Assembly (NCBI RefSeq): GCF_020171315.1
Contig: NZ_JAIUZP010000004.1
Location: 124,001 to 188,000, forward strand
Direction of reading: 5' to 3'
DNA length: 64,000 nucleotides
Source: Pseudooceanicola nanhaiensis
GTDB lineage: Bacteria > Pseudomonadota > Alphaproteobacteria > Rhodobacterales > Rhodobacteraceae
Below are positions 10,670-19,753 of the stretch, in pieces. Below the pieces are notes generated by a model. It was not told where the DNA came from and did no database searches. It worked only from the letters and a program-made list of their open reading frames with translations. Position 1 is the stretch's first letter. The number at the start of each line of letters is the position of its first letter. The translations under genes were made by a program, and so were the position numbers.

Positions 10670-10724
10670 CCCCATTAGGCTGACAACCCCCAATTGGGGG
10701 AATTCAGGGTTGCCCCAATTCGGG
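10670..10724 (+). promoter_or_regulatory. tandem palindromes upstream of large RTX gene, candidate operators
   Basis: A perfect 14-bp palindrome CCCCCAATTGGGGG lies at 10687-10700. A near copy CCCCAATTCGGG lies at 10713-10724, 25 bp away centre to centre, and a half-like CCCCATTAGG at 10670-10679. All sit in an unusually AT-rich 190-bp stretch directly before the 10815 start, where a promoter is expected. The cognate regulator is unknown. Confidence 0.5.
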
Positions 10725-10814
10725 CCAAAATGAGATACTTCCCCTAAGGCCGGCAAATTTTCGCCGACAAAGGCTCGCCTATCTTTCTAAGGTTCATACT
10801 CGGGGGAAGCGATT

Positions 10815-13800
10815 ATGACGTTGTACTCAAAAGGAATTCCGGGAACTCAGCTTTCAGGTGGCGGCGCAGTCCCGACCAAAAACGGACAGGCAGAGGCGAT
10901 TCCCCTCTCCGCGCCCCCCTGGGATGTCAGCGGTTTGAACATCGGGGCGTTCGAGACCGTCCAGGAATTGCTGAGCTCCGATGGCACGAACAGCTACATC
11001 ACCACCTATTCCAACGGCGTTGCCTCGATCTACGTGATCAACGGCGTTGGCGACCACACCACCCTGACCGCGTCGGACTTCATCTTTGCCAGCGGCACCG
11101 GCTACAACCTCATCGCGGGCACCAGCGGACGCGACGACATCTTCGGTGCAGACGGGGGAGACTACCTGCGCGGCTATGACGGCGGGGACAGGATCTTCGG
11201 CGAAAGCGGCGACGACTCGATCTACGGCGCCTACAGCACGTCGAATGACACCGGCGACGGCGACGACACGCTCTTCGGCGGATCGGGCAACGACTACCTG
11301 CACGGCAATTTCGGCGACGATCTTCTCTACGGCGGCACGGACAACGACACCCTCGTCGGCGGCCTCGGCAATGACCTTCTCGAAGGCGGGGACGGCGACG
11401 ATTCCCTCGTGGACGGTGCGGGCGACAACACGCTGACCGGCGGCGCGGGCGCGGATATCTTTGCCGCGAATACCTCCACCTACTCCGGCCCGAACGAAGT
11501 CGACACGATCACCGATTTCAGCAAGGCCGAGGGCGATCGGATCGACGTCAGCGAGCTCAACATCGGGGACTTCGCCACGGTGCAGCAGCTGCTCAGCTCC
11601 TCCAACGGCGATACGGTCTTCTCGTTCTTCAGGGACGGCGTTGAACATTCGACGGTCCTCGAAGGGATCTCCAACCCCGGCAGCCTGAGCGCAGGCGATT
11701 TCATCTTCGCCACCGGGACCGGCTACAACCTGGTCAGCGGCAGCAACGACCGCGATGATCTCTTCGGTGCAGACAGCGGCGATTACATCCGCGGCTACGA
11801 CGGCGCGGACCGCCTCTTCGGGGAAGACGGCGACGACTCGATCTACGGCGCCTACAGCACGTCGAATGACACCGGCGACGGCAACGACACGCTCTTCGGC
11901 GGATCGGGCAACGACTACCTGCACGGCAACTACGGTGAAGACACGCTCTATGGCGGGACCGGTAACGATACGCTGATCGGCGCCTTCGGCGACGACCTCA
12001 TGATCGGCGGTTCGGGGGACGACTTCTTCTCGGACGGCGTCGGCAACAACACCATGACCGGCGGGGCCGGTGCGGATATCTTTGCCGCGAACACCACGGA
12101 AGATGTCGGCGTGAACGAGGCCGACACGGTCACCGACTTCAACACCGCCCAGGGCGACCGGATCGACGTCAGCGCGCTGAACATCGGCGACTTCGCCACG
12201 GTCGAGCGGCTGCTCAGCTCCAGCGGCGGCAATTCGACCCTGAGCGTCTTCTACGCCGGCGAAGAATCGCAGACCATCCTTCAGGGGATCGCGAACGCCG
12301 GTGCGCTCGACGCGGGTGATTTCATCTTTGCCACGGGCACCGGATACGACCTGCGCACGGGCACGAGCCAGCGTGACGACCTCTTCGGCGCGGATGCCGG
12401 TGACTACCTGCGCGGGAACGATGCCGGGGATCGCCTCTTCGGCGAAGAGGGCGACGATACGCTCTACGGCGCCTACAGTTCCTCCAACGACACCGGGGAC
12501 GGCGCCGACACGATCTATGGCGGTGCGGGCAACGACTACCTGCACGGCAACTACGGCGATGACCTGCTCTATGGCGACGGCGACGACGACACGCTGGTCG
12601 GCGGCCAGGGCGACGACCTTCTCCTCGGCGGTGGAGGGGCGGACTACCTGACGGACGGCACCGGGGAGAACACGCTGACCGGCGGGGCTGGCGCGGATAT
12701 CTTCGAGGCGAACAGCACCGACAGCACCGCGGTCAACGATGTCGACCTGATCAGCGACTTCAGCCAGGCACAGGGCGACCGGATCGACGTCAGCAACCTG
12801 AACATCGGGGACTTCGCCACGGTGCAGCAACTGCTGGAGGCCGACAGCGGCGACACGCTGATCCGCGTCTACTATGGCGGCGAAGAAAACGTGACCCGGC
12901 TTCAGGGGCTTGCCGATCCCGGCTCGCTCACGGCGGCTGATTTCATCTTTGCCACGGGCACCGGCTACAACCTGCGCACCGGGACCAGCAGCCGCGACGA
13001 CATCTTCGGCGCCGATGGCGGCGACTACCTGCGCGGCAATGACGCCGGGGATCGCCTCTTTGGCGAAGAGGGCGACGACACGCTCTACGGTGCCTACAGC
13101 ACCACCAACGACACCGGGGACGGTGACGACACGATCTTCGGCGGTGCGGGCAACGACTACCTGCACGGCAACTACGGCAATGACATCCTCGACGGCGGCG
13201 AAGGCGACGACACGCTGATCGGCGGCCAGATGGCGGACACCTTCATCGCGGCAGGCCCCGACACGCTGGCCGAGACCGACCGGATCGAGGATTTCGACGT
13301 CGCGGAGGACAAGTTCGATGTCAGCGGCCTCGGCATCGGGGACTATGCCACCGTGCAGGAACTGCTGTCGGGCAACGGGCTGGATGCGGTCTTCACGGTG
13401 ACCTGGGCCGGGGTGGACACCTCGACGGTCTTCGTCGGCGGCGTGGGCTTCCCCTTCACCGCGGCCAACTTCGTCTTTGACACCTCGGTGTCCCATGACT
13501 GGATCGGCGGCACCGGACAGGCCGATCAGCTTTTCGGCGGCTTTGGCAATGACACGCTGTCGGGCGGCGGCAATGCCGATACGCTCTTCGGCGAAGGCGG
13601 CGGCGACAGCCTCGCGGGCGATGGCGGCGGCGATGTGCTCTTCGGGGGCGACGGTGCCGATACGCTGAACGGTGGCGCGGGCGCGGACGAGATGCGCGGT
13701 GGCGCGGGCTTCGACATGGCCGACTACCGCAACAGCGGCGGCCCGGTCACGGTTTCGCTGGGCAGCGGCACCGGCGTGGGCGGCGAGGCGAACGGCGACA

Positions 13801-15536
13801 CGCTCTTCGCGATCGAGGGCATCTTCGGCTCGGCCTTCGCGGATAACCTCACCGGCGCGGGCACCGCGAACCTGCTGGAGGGCAACGACGGCAACGACAC
13901 GCTCAATGGTGCCGGCGGCGACGATACGCTGGACGGCGGCACCGGCAACGACCTGCTCTATGGCGGCACCGGCTCCGACAGCCTGCTGGGCGGGGACGGC
14001 AACGACACGCTCGACGGCAGCAGCGGCACCGGGGCGGGCTATGACGCCGCGCCGGACACGCTGCTTGGCGGGGCGGGCAACGACCTGCTGCGCTATTCCC
14101 AGACCGGGACCGGCGTGTCGGGCAATGTCTTCAACGGTGGCGGCGGGACGGATACCTTCGCGCTCGTCTCCAGCCTCAACCGGGTGATCGACCTTGGCGC
14201 GGGCCAGTTCCGCGGCACGGGCGGTGCGGTGCTTGGCGGGATCGTGGCGATCGAGAACGTGGAGGTCTCCAACGCCTCCACCGTGATCGGCGACGCCGGT
14301 GCAAACCTCGTCATCGGCAACGGCGGCTATGACAACCTCTTCGAGGGCGGTGCTGGCGCCGATACGCTGGACGGCGGCAATGGCAACGACACGCTGGATG
14401 GCGGCGACGGGGCAGACAGCCTCTTGGGCGGCGGCGGCGATGACGACCTGATCGGGGGCAATGGCGCCGATACGCTGATCGGCAACGACGGCGCGGACAC
14501 GCTGCGCGGCGGGGTCGGAAACGACCTGCTCAACGGCGGCCTCGCCGATGACCTGCTCCTCGGCTGGACGGGCAGCGACACGCTGATCGGTGCCAATGGC
14601 GACGACGACCTTGATGGCGGAGACGGCAACGACAGCCTGCTCGGCGATGCCGGCAGCGATACGCTGGCCGGTGGCAGTGGCGATGACACGCTGGAAGGCG
14701 GAGACGGTGCGGATGAGCTGATTGGGGGCGCCGATGACGACCTCCTCGATGGCGGCACCGGGGACGACGACCTGCAGGGCAGCGCCGGCAACGACACGCT
14801 GCTTGGCGGAACCGGAGACGACACCCTCAACGGCGGCAGCGGCGCGGACAGCCTGAACGGCGGCACCGATGACGACACGCTCCTCGGCGGGGCCGGCAAC
14901 GACACGTTGCTGGGCGGCACCGGCAAGGACGAGCTGGACGGCGAGGACGGCAACGACCTGCTCTCTGGCGAGGGCAGCGGCGACGTTCTGCGCGGCGGCT
15001 CGGGCGACGACACGGTGGATGGCGGCTTCGGCTTCGACAGGCTCTACGGCGACGACGGCAACGACCTGCTCGACGGCGGCGGCGACAACGACAAGATCAA
15101 CGGCGGCCTCGGCTCCGACACGATCCTTGGCGGCGACGGCGACGACCTTCTGCGGGGCGGTTCCGGCTTCGGCTGGGACCTGCTGGAAGGCGGCGATGGC
15201 GACGACCAGCTTCGTGGTGGTGGCGGCAACGACACGCTCATCGGGGGGGCTGGCGACGATACGCTGAAAGGCGCCGGCGGGATCGACACCTTCATCTTCG
15301 CGGATGGCTTCGGCAACGACACGCTGGTCGGCTTCGATGCGGATGACGCCGAGAAGATCGACCTCTCCGGCGTGACCGAGATCGTCAGCTTCTGGGACCT
15401 GCTGAACAACCACCTCGTCAATGACGGGGGCACGGCGGTGATCGTGGCAGGCACGGACGAGATCTACCTGCGCAACACCGCCTTCAGCGATGTGGGCTAT
15501 GTCGCGCCGATCTCGGCGGACGACTTCATCTTCTGA
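10815..15536 (+). CDS. giant RTX protein with 207-aa tandem units
   Basis: 1573 aa, starting at the ATG at 10815 after GGGGGAAG. No signal peptide. From residue 36 there are four units of exactly 207 aa (starting at residues 36, 243, 450 and 657) and a fifth from 834. Each unit has a module like RIDVSELNIGDFATVQQLL...DFIFATGTGYNL followed by RTX nonapeptides (GDDSIYGAYS, GNDYLHGNYG). Residues about 900-1500 are dense GGxGxDxLxGG repeats. The C-terminal module from 1515 ([17 protein letters not shown]...SADDFIF) resembles the repeated module and the end of the 3046 metalloprotease. It is a probable type I-secreted calcium-binding surface or matrix protein; no catalytic site was recognised. Confidence 0.88.
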   Translation: MTLYSKGIPGTQLSGGGAVPTKNGQAEAIPLSAPPWDVSGLNIGAFETVQELLSSDGTNSYITTYSNGVASIYVINGVGDHTTLTASDFIFASGTGYNLIAGTSGRDDIFGADGGDYLRGYDGGDRIFGESGDDSIYGAYSTSNDTGDGDDTLFGGSGNDYLHGNFGDDLLYGGTDNDTLVGGLGNDLLEGGDGDDSLVDGAGDNTLTGGAGADIFAANTSTYSGPNEVDTITDFSKAEGDRIDVSELNIGDFATVQQLLSSSNGDTVFSFFRDGVEHSTVLEGISNPGSLSAGDFIFATGTGYNLVSGSNDRDDLFGADSGDYIRGYDGADRLFGEDGDDSIYGAYSTSNDTGDGNDTLFGGSGNDYLHGNYGEDTLYGGTGNDTLIGAFGDDLMIGGSGDDFFSDGVGNNTMTGGAGADIFAANTTEDVGVNEADTVTDFNTAQGDRIDVSALNIGDFATVERLLSSSGGNSTLSVFYAGEESQTILQGIANAGALDAGDFIFATGTGYDLRTGTSQRDDLFGADAGDYLRGNDAGDRLFGEEGDDTLYGAYSSSNDTGDGADTIYGGAGNDYLHGNYGDDLLYGDGDDDTLVGGQGDDLLLGGGGADYLTDGTGENTLTGGAGADIFEANSTDSTAVNDVDLISDFSQAQGDRIDVSNLNIGDFATVQQLLEADSGDTLIRVYYGGEENVTRLQGLADPGSLTAADFIFATGTGYNLRTGTSSRDDIFGADGGDYLRGNDAGDRLFGEEGDDTLYGAYSTTNDTGDGDDTIFGGAGNDYLHGNYGNDILDGGEGDDTLIGGQMADTFIAAGPDTLAETDRIEDFDVAEDKFDVSGLGIGDYATVQELLSGNGLDAVFTVTWAGVDTSTVFVGGVGFPFTAANFVFDTSVSHDWIGGTGQADQLFGGFGNDTLSGGGNADTLFGEGGGDSLAGDGGGDVLFGGDGADTLNGGAGADEMRGGAGFDMADYRNSGGPVTVSLGSGTGVGGEANGDTLFAIEGIFGSAFADNLTGAGTANLLEGNDGNDTLNGAGGDDTLDGGTGNDLLYGGTGSDSLLGGDGNDTLDGSSGTGAGYDAAPDTLLGGAGNDLLRYSQTGTGVSGNVFNGGGGTDTFALVSSLNRVIDLGAGQFRGTGGAVLGGIVAIENVEVSNASTVIGDAGANLVIGNGGYDNLFEGGAGADTLDGGNGNDTLDGGDGADSLLGGGGDDDLIGGNGADTLIGNDGADTLRGGVGNDLLNGGLADDLLLGWTGSDTLIGANGDDDLDGGDGNDSLLGDAGSDTLAGGSGDDTLEGGDGADELIGGADDDLLDGGTGDDDLQGSAGNDTLLGGTGDDTLNGGSGADSLNGGTDDDTLLGGAGNDTLLGGTGKDELDGEDGNDLLSGEGSGDVLRGGSGDDTVDGGFGFDRLYGDDGNDLLDGGGDNDKINGGLGSDTILGGDGDDLLRGGSGFGWDLLEGGDGDDQLRGGGGNDTLIGGAGDDTLKGAGGIDTFIFADGFGNDTLVGFDADDAEKIDLSGVTEIVSFWDLLNNHLVNDGGTAVIVAGTDEIYLRNTAFSDVGYVAPISADDFIF
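10920..13850 (+). repeat. four 621-bp tandem units plus a shortened fifth
   Basis: Equivalent codons (the residue before D-V-S in the I/W-D-V-S motif) fall at 10920, 11541, 12162 and 12783, exactly 621 bp apart. The next is at 13314 (531 bp), where a block of about 30 codons is missing. The units have diverged at synonymous and some amino-acid sites, so they are not a very recent duplication. Confidence 0.88.
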
Positions 15537-15559
15537 TCGCGGCCCGCGACCGCATCCCG

Positions 15560-15589
15560 CGGCCCGCCCCAACCGGGGCGGGCCGTTTT
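15560..15589 (+). terminator. rho-independent terminator after giant RTX gene
   Basis: Perfect 11-bp stem CGGCCCGCCCC / GGGGCGGGCCG, loop AACC, then TTTT; it begins 23 bases after the stop codon. Confidence 0.88.
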
Positions 15590-15657
15590 CGCGCCACCTG
15601 TCCGGTCCCCGACGCGCAGGCCGCCGCCCCTGCCCCGCAGACCAACCCGCATTGCGC

Positions 15658-15681
15658 AGCTTGTTGGCATACAAACAAGCT
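15658..15681. promoter_or_regulatory. inverted repeat upstream of Rieske oxygenase, candidate operator
   Basis: AGCTTGTT, an 8-bp spacer (GGCATACA), then AACAAGCT: a perfect 8-8-8 inverted repeat, extended by partial GCAG/CTGC flanks. It is about 125 bp before the Rieske gene start. The size and TTGT...ACAA core are typical of GntR- or LacI-type repressor sites, but no such regulator is encoded nearby. Confidence 0.4.
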
Positions 15682-15804
15682 CTGCGACCAAAAAACGCCG
15701 TGGCGCTTCCCCTGCGGAAACACTTCTCTTGCCAGCGGCCCCGTTCCGGGCGGAAGCTTTCGGCGGACCCAGCGGGTCCCGCATCTGCCGGAAGGAGGCC
15801 GCCC

Positions 15805-16929
15805 ATGAACATCCATGATCCCGCAGCCGAGCTGCGCGCCAACGTCGCCCTGCCCTTCGATCAGGCCCGCGCCATGCCGGTCTCGGTCTATACCTCGCCC
15901 GACTTCATGGCGCTGGAGCAGGAACACGTCTTTGCCAAGTCTTGGCTCTGCGCCGGGCGTGCGGACGCGCTGAAGGACCCGGGCGACTACCTGACGATGG
16001 AGATCGCGGGCGACCCGGTTCTGATCCTGCGGGACCGGGAGGGCGCGCTGCGCGCCATGTCCAACACCTGCCGCCACCGGATGTCGACCCTGCTGGAAGG
16101 GCGCGGCAACGTGCGTGTCATCACCTGCCCCTACCACGCCTGGACTTATTCGCTCGACGGCTCGCTGCGCGGGGCGCCCGCGATGGACATGAACAAGGGC
16201 TTCTGCAAGGCCGATCACGGGCTGCCCGCGATCCGCTGCGTCGACTGGCAGGGCTGGATCATGGTCACCCTCAACCCCGACCTGCCCGACCCGGCCGAGC
16301 AACTGGCCGAGGTCGATGACCTCGTCGGCTACCTCGACATGAGCCGCTACGTGGAGACCTTCCGCGAGGACCACCTCTGGGACACCAACTGGAAGATCCT
16401 CGCCGAGAATTTCATGGAGAGCTATCACCTGCCCATGTGCCACGGCGGGACCATCGGCGGCGCGGTGGACCTGCGCAAGATGACCTGTCCCGAGGGCAAG
16501 GCCGCCTTCAACTACCACCACATCCTCAAGGACGATTCGATCGCCCTCTCCATCGCCCACAAGGACAACACGACCCTTGAGGGAGAAGACCGCTATCGCA
16601 CATGGCTGATGGCGATCTATCCTTCGCTGCTGATCACCCTGACGCCGGGGTATTTCTGGTACCTCTGCCTCGCCCCCGGGGCGGAGCCCGGCAAGGTCAA
16701 GATCGTCTACGGCGGCGGGCTGCATCCCGACTTCGCCGCCGATCCCGAGGCCGAGGCCCATTTCGCCACGCTGAAGGGGCTGCTGGACCACGTGAACGAC
16801 GAGGATCGCGGCTGTACCGAGCGGGTCTGGAACGGCATGCAGGGCCGCCTCGCCGTGCCGGGCTCTCTCAGCCACCTCGAGCGCCCGAACTACGAGTTCG
16901 CCCGCTGGATCGCGGCACAGATGCCCTGA
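15805..16929 (+). CDS. Rieske non-heme iron oxygenase, alpha subunit
   Basis: 374 aa. The ATG at 15805 follows AAGGAGG; longer in-frame extensions overlap the terminator and are rejected. The N-terminal Rieske domain has CRH at 89-91 and CPYH at 108-111, giving the two Cys and two His ligands of a [2Fe-2S] cluster. The catalytic domain has [13 protein letters not shown], with iron-binding His208 and His213. The late motif [16 protein letters not shown] resembles that of oxygenases acting on quaternary amines (glycine betaine, choline or carnitine type). The substrate is therefore likely a small trimethylammonium or related compound, but this is inference. No reductase gene is adjacent. Confidence 0.88.
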   Translation: MNIHDPAAELRANVALPFDQARAMPVSVYTSPDFMALEQEHVFAKSWLCAGRADALKDPGDYLTMEIAGDPVLILRDREGALRAMSNTCRHRMSTLLEGRGNVRVITCPYHAWTYSLDGSLRGAPAMDMNKGFCKADHGLPAIRCVDWQGWIMVTLNPDLPDPAEQLAEVDDLVGYLDMSRYVETFREDHLWDTNWKILAENFMESYHLPMCHGGTIGGAVDLRKMTCPEGKAAFNYHHILKDDSIALSIAHKDNTTLEGEDRYRTWLMAIYPSLLITLTPGYFWYLCLAPGAEPGKVKIVYGGGLHPDFAADPEAEAHFATLKGLLDHVNDEDRGCTERVWNGMQGRLAVPGSLSHLERPNYEFARWIAAQMP

Positions 16930-16943
16930 CGGCCGCACCGACC

Positions 16944-16976
16944 CTGCCTGCCGTCGGCACCGCCGATGGCGGGCAG
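16944..16976 (+). other. stem-loop after Rieske gene
   Basis: Imperfect 14-bp stem (two G-U pairs) formed by CTGCCTGCCGTCGG and CCGATGGCGGGCAG. There is no T-run, so intrinsic termination is uncertain. Confidence 0.35.
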
Positions 16977-17037
16977 CGGGACGCGCACAGCGCAAAACGA
17001 AAGCCAGGCAGCGATATCAAGGGGATGTGCGGGGAAG

Positions 17038-17114
<77 letters not shown>

Positions 17115-17274
17115 GTGTCGCGGTGACTTACCCCATCACCGGGACCCGCGCAATGGGGTAAGTCGATTTCCTTGGGGACAGTTTTCATGCCGGCCACGCC
17201 GGGCCTGAGCCCGGGCGGAACGGGCCGCGCGGCGGCGGGAATGCCCTGCCCCGTGGCCCGGGCGGCGGCCTGCG

Positions 17275-18288
17275 TCAGTCCGGTTTCACGCCCTGCGCCA
17301 GCATGGTCATCTCGGGGATCATCGTCCCGACGGAGGCCTGTTCGAAGCCCGCGGCGGTCAGCGCCTCTTCCAGCCAGCCCGCGTCGAGCGACCGCGCCTC
17401 GGGGGTGAAGGCGGTGTGCTGCAACTGCCAGAGCGCCGCCAGCTTGGGCCCGGACCGGTCCGCATCCACCACGAAATCGTGGATCAGCAGCCGCCCGCCG
17501 GGTTTGAGCGCGTCATAGGCGCGCTTGATCAGGTCCTCGTGGGCCTCGCCGGGCACGCCGGAGAAGAGATAGGACATGAGCACCACGTCCTGCCCGCCCG
17601 GAAAGCCCGTCTCCAGCGCGTTGCCGTCGTCGTAGATCACCCGGTCGGAAAGCCCCGCCTCGGCCACGTAGCGGCGCCCGAGGGCGGCGACGTTGGGAAA
17701 CTCCAGCACGGTCGCCTTGAGCTGCGGGTTCTTCTGGCAGAGCGTGATCGCGAAGGCGCCGGTGCCGCCGCCCACGTCCAGCATCGCCTCCGCCTGCGAC
17801 AGGTCCAGCGCCTTGGCCAGCTGCCGTGCCGGCCCGAGCGAACCCGCGTGCTGGCTCTCGGAATAGAGCCTGGCCTCTTCCGGGTCCGAGAACCATTCGG
17901 CGTAGGAGCCGGTGTCCTCCTCCTTCAGCTTGCCCTGCAGGGCATCCTCGATCTGGTCGAGCAGCGGATACATCTGCTTGCCGACCTGCAATTCGAGATA
18001 GGGGCCGAAGTCGTATTTCGCCCCCTTCACGAGGAAGGCCTCGGAGGCGGGCGCATTGGAGAACTTGCCATCCTCCACCGCCACAAGGCCAAGGCCCGCG
18101 AGGCTCGTGAGCAGCGTCATCATGGCGTCTTCGCCGATCCCGGCGGCCTCGGCCAACTCAGCGGCGGTCTTTTCCCCGCCCGAGAGATGGGTGAACACCC
18201 CGAATTGCAAGGCCGAGAAGAGTGCCTTCGATCCCATGAATCCAAAGGCGATATCGGAAATCTCGTCGGCGTTCTGCGCAAGGGGCAT
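17275..18288 (-). CDS. SAM-dependent methyltransferase, acetylserotonin O-methyltransferase-like
   Basis: 337 aa with AGAAGGAGAC just before the ATG. The N-terminal 90 residues form a winged-helix dimerisation-like domain (KTAAELAEAAGI, MTLLTSLAGLGLV). The catalytic half has SAM motif I VGGGTGAFAITL, a glycine-rich loop for S-adenosylmethionine, and later GGRLLIHDFVVD. This architecture is that of the Methyltransf_2 family (plant-type O-methyltransferases, CrtF, BchU). In marine Rhodobacterales one branch of this family is DsyB, the methylthiohydroxybutyrate S-methyltransferase of DMSP synthesis, of nearly the same length (about 340 aa). That identity is possible but cannot be settled by eye. 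The gene stands alone. Confidence 0.82.
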   Translation of the reverse strand: MPLAQNADEISDIAFGFMGSKALFSALQFGVFTHLSGGEKTAAELAEAAGIGEDAMMTLLTSLAGLGLVAVEDGKFSNAPASEAFLVKGAKYDFGPYLELQVGKQMYPLLDQIEDALQGKLKEEDTGSYAEWFSDPEEARLYSESQHAGSLGPARQLAKALDLSQAEAMLDVGGGTGAFAITLCQKNPQLKATVLEFPNVAALGRRYVAEAGLSDRVIYDDGNALETGFPGGQDVVLMSYLFSGVPGEAHEDLIKRAYDALKPGGRLLIHDFVVDADRSGPKLAALWQLQHTAFTPEARSLDAGWLEEALTAAGFEQASVGTMIPEMTMLAQGVKPD

Positions 18289-18426
18289 CCCTGTCTCCTT
18301 CTGTCGTTACCCTGAGGGCATGCTACAGGACATAGGCCAGATGAAAACCGCTCAAGGTCGCAAACAGGACATTCGATGACGTTTTCCGCCGCCCTGCCCG
18401 TTTCTTGACGTCGGCGTCCCCTGCCC

Positions 18427-18492
18427 TTCGGGGCGAAAATTGCGCCCCGAAAACGACTTCGGGCCCGATCTTCACATGGGAAGACCGGGCCC
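18427..18492 (-). terminator. tandem hairpins at the end of the suf operon
   Basis: Reading the minus strand after the sufS stop: a 13-bp stem with one G-U pair (18461-18492), then CGTTTTC, then a second 9-bp stem (TTCGGGGCG/CGCCCCGAA, 18427-18451). The T-run is short and displaced, so the call is moderate. Confidence 0.5.
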
Positions 18493-18532
18493 GGGCATGG
18501 CAGCCTCTGCCGCAAGAGTTTTCTGCGCGGCC

Positions 18533-19753
18533 TCAGGCGAAGAGATCGTGGGCCAGTTCCAGCGCCTCGATCAGCGCGTCCACCTCGGCGCGGGTGTTGT
18601 ACATCCCGAAGGAGGCCCGGCAGGTGGCGGTGACGCCCAGATGCTCCATCAGCGGCCCGGCACAGTGGTGCCCGGCGCGGACGGCAACGCCCTTCTTGTC
18701 GAGGATGGTCGAGATGTCATGCGGATGCGCCGCCCCGTCGAGGGTGAGCGAGAAGATCGCGGCCTTGCCCGGGGCCTGCCCCTGAATGTTGATCCAGTTC
18801 AGCCCCTTGAACTTCTCGGTCGCATAGGCCGCGAGGTCCGCCTCATGGGCCGCAATCGCCTCCATGCCGACACCGGTCATGTAGTCGAGCGCCACGCCAA
18901 GGCCGATCATCTGGACGATGCCCGGCGTGCCGGCCTCGAACTTCAGCGGCGGCTCGGCATAGCAGATGCCGTCGCGGGTGACTTCCTTGATCATGTCGCC
19001 GCCGCCGAGGAAGGGACGCATCTCCTCCATCCGCTCGGCCTTGATATAGATCGCGCCAGAGCCGGAGGGGCCATAGAGTTTGTGCCCGGTGATGGCGTAA
19101 AAATCGCAGCCGATGTCCTGCACGTCCACGGGCATGTGCACCGCGCCCTGCGAGCCGTCCACGAGCACGGGCACACCGGCGGCGCGGGCCCCGGCGCAGA
19201 TCGTCTTCACGTCGACGATGGTGCCCAGCACGTTGGAACACTGGGTCACGGCGATCAGCTTGGTCCGGGGCCCGATGGCCTCCAGCACCTTCTGCGGGTT
19301 GAAGGAGCCGTCGGCCTCGGGCTCGATCCACTTCAGCACGACACCCTGACGTTCGCGCAGGAAATGCCACGGCACGATATTGGCGTGATGCTCCATCACG
19401 GAGAGGATGATCTCATCCCCTTCCTTCAGGCGCGGCGCGGCCCAGCCGTAGGAGACCATGTTGATCCCCTCGGTGGTGCCCGAGTTCATGACGATCTCAT
19501 CCTCGGAGGCGGCGTTGAGGAAGCGCGCGATCTTGCCGCGCACGGCCTCGTACTTCTCGGTCGCGAGGTTGGACAGGAAGTGCAGGCCGCGGTGCACGTT
19601 GGCGTATTCCATGGAATAGGCCTGCGTGATCGCGTCGATCACCACCTGCGGCTTCTGCGCCGAGGCGCCATTGTCGAGGTAGACCAGCGGCACGCCGTTC
19701 ACCTCCCGCGACAGGATCGGGAAGTCGGCGCGGATGGCGTTGACGTCATACAT
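18533..19753 (-). CDS. sufS: SufS cysteine desulfurase
   Basis: 406 aa, the usual SufS length. It is a PLP-dependent group II desulfurase that takes sulfur from L-cysteine for Fe-S cluster assembly. Visible landmarks are the N-terminal RADFPILSREVNGVPLVYLDNGA, the PLP lysine in ITGHKLYGPSG (about residue 224), and the mobile-loop catalytic cysteine in RAGHHCAGPLM (about residue 363). Its start overlaps the stop of the upstream Yip1-like gene by one base, so it is translated as part of the suf operon. It is the last gene of the operon in this window; no sufE, sufA or sufT follows. Confidence 0.96.
   Translation of the reverse strand: MYDVNAIRADFPILSREVNGVPLVYLDNGASAQKPQVVIDAITQAYSMEYANVHRGLHFLSNLATEKYEAVRGKIARFLNAASEDEIVMNSGTTEGINMVSYGWAAPRLKEGDEIILSVMEHHANIVPWHFLRERQGVVLKWIEPEADGSFNPQKVLEAIGPRTKLIAVTQCSNVLGTIVDVKTICAGARAAGVPVLVDGSQGAVHMPVDVQDIGCDFYAITGHKLYGPSGSGAIYIKAERMEEMRPFLGGGDMIKEVTRDGICYAEPPLKFEAGTPGIVQMIGLGVALDYMTGVGMEAIAAHEADLAAYATEKFKGLNWINIQGQAPGKAAIFSLTLDGAAHPHDISTILDKKGVAVRAGHHCAGPLMEHLGVTATCRASFGMYNTRAEVDALIEALELAHDLFA

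Noticed and set aside
3046-15536. Regularly spaced short repeats that could be mistaken for a CRISPR array
   Set aside because: The repeats are in frame, degenerate at third positions and encode GGxGxDxLx nonapeptides; there are no spacers and no cas genes.
10854-15842. 1662-aa minus-strand open frame opposite the giant RTX gene
   Set aside because: Antisense shadow of RTX repeats with VVA-rich composition, no family motif and no ribosome site.
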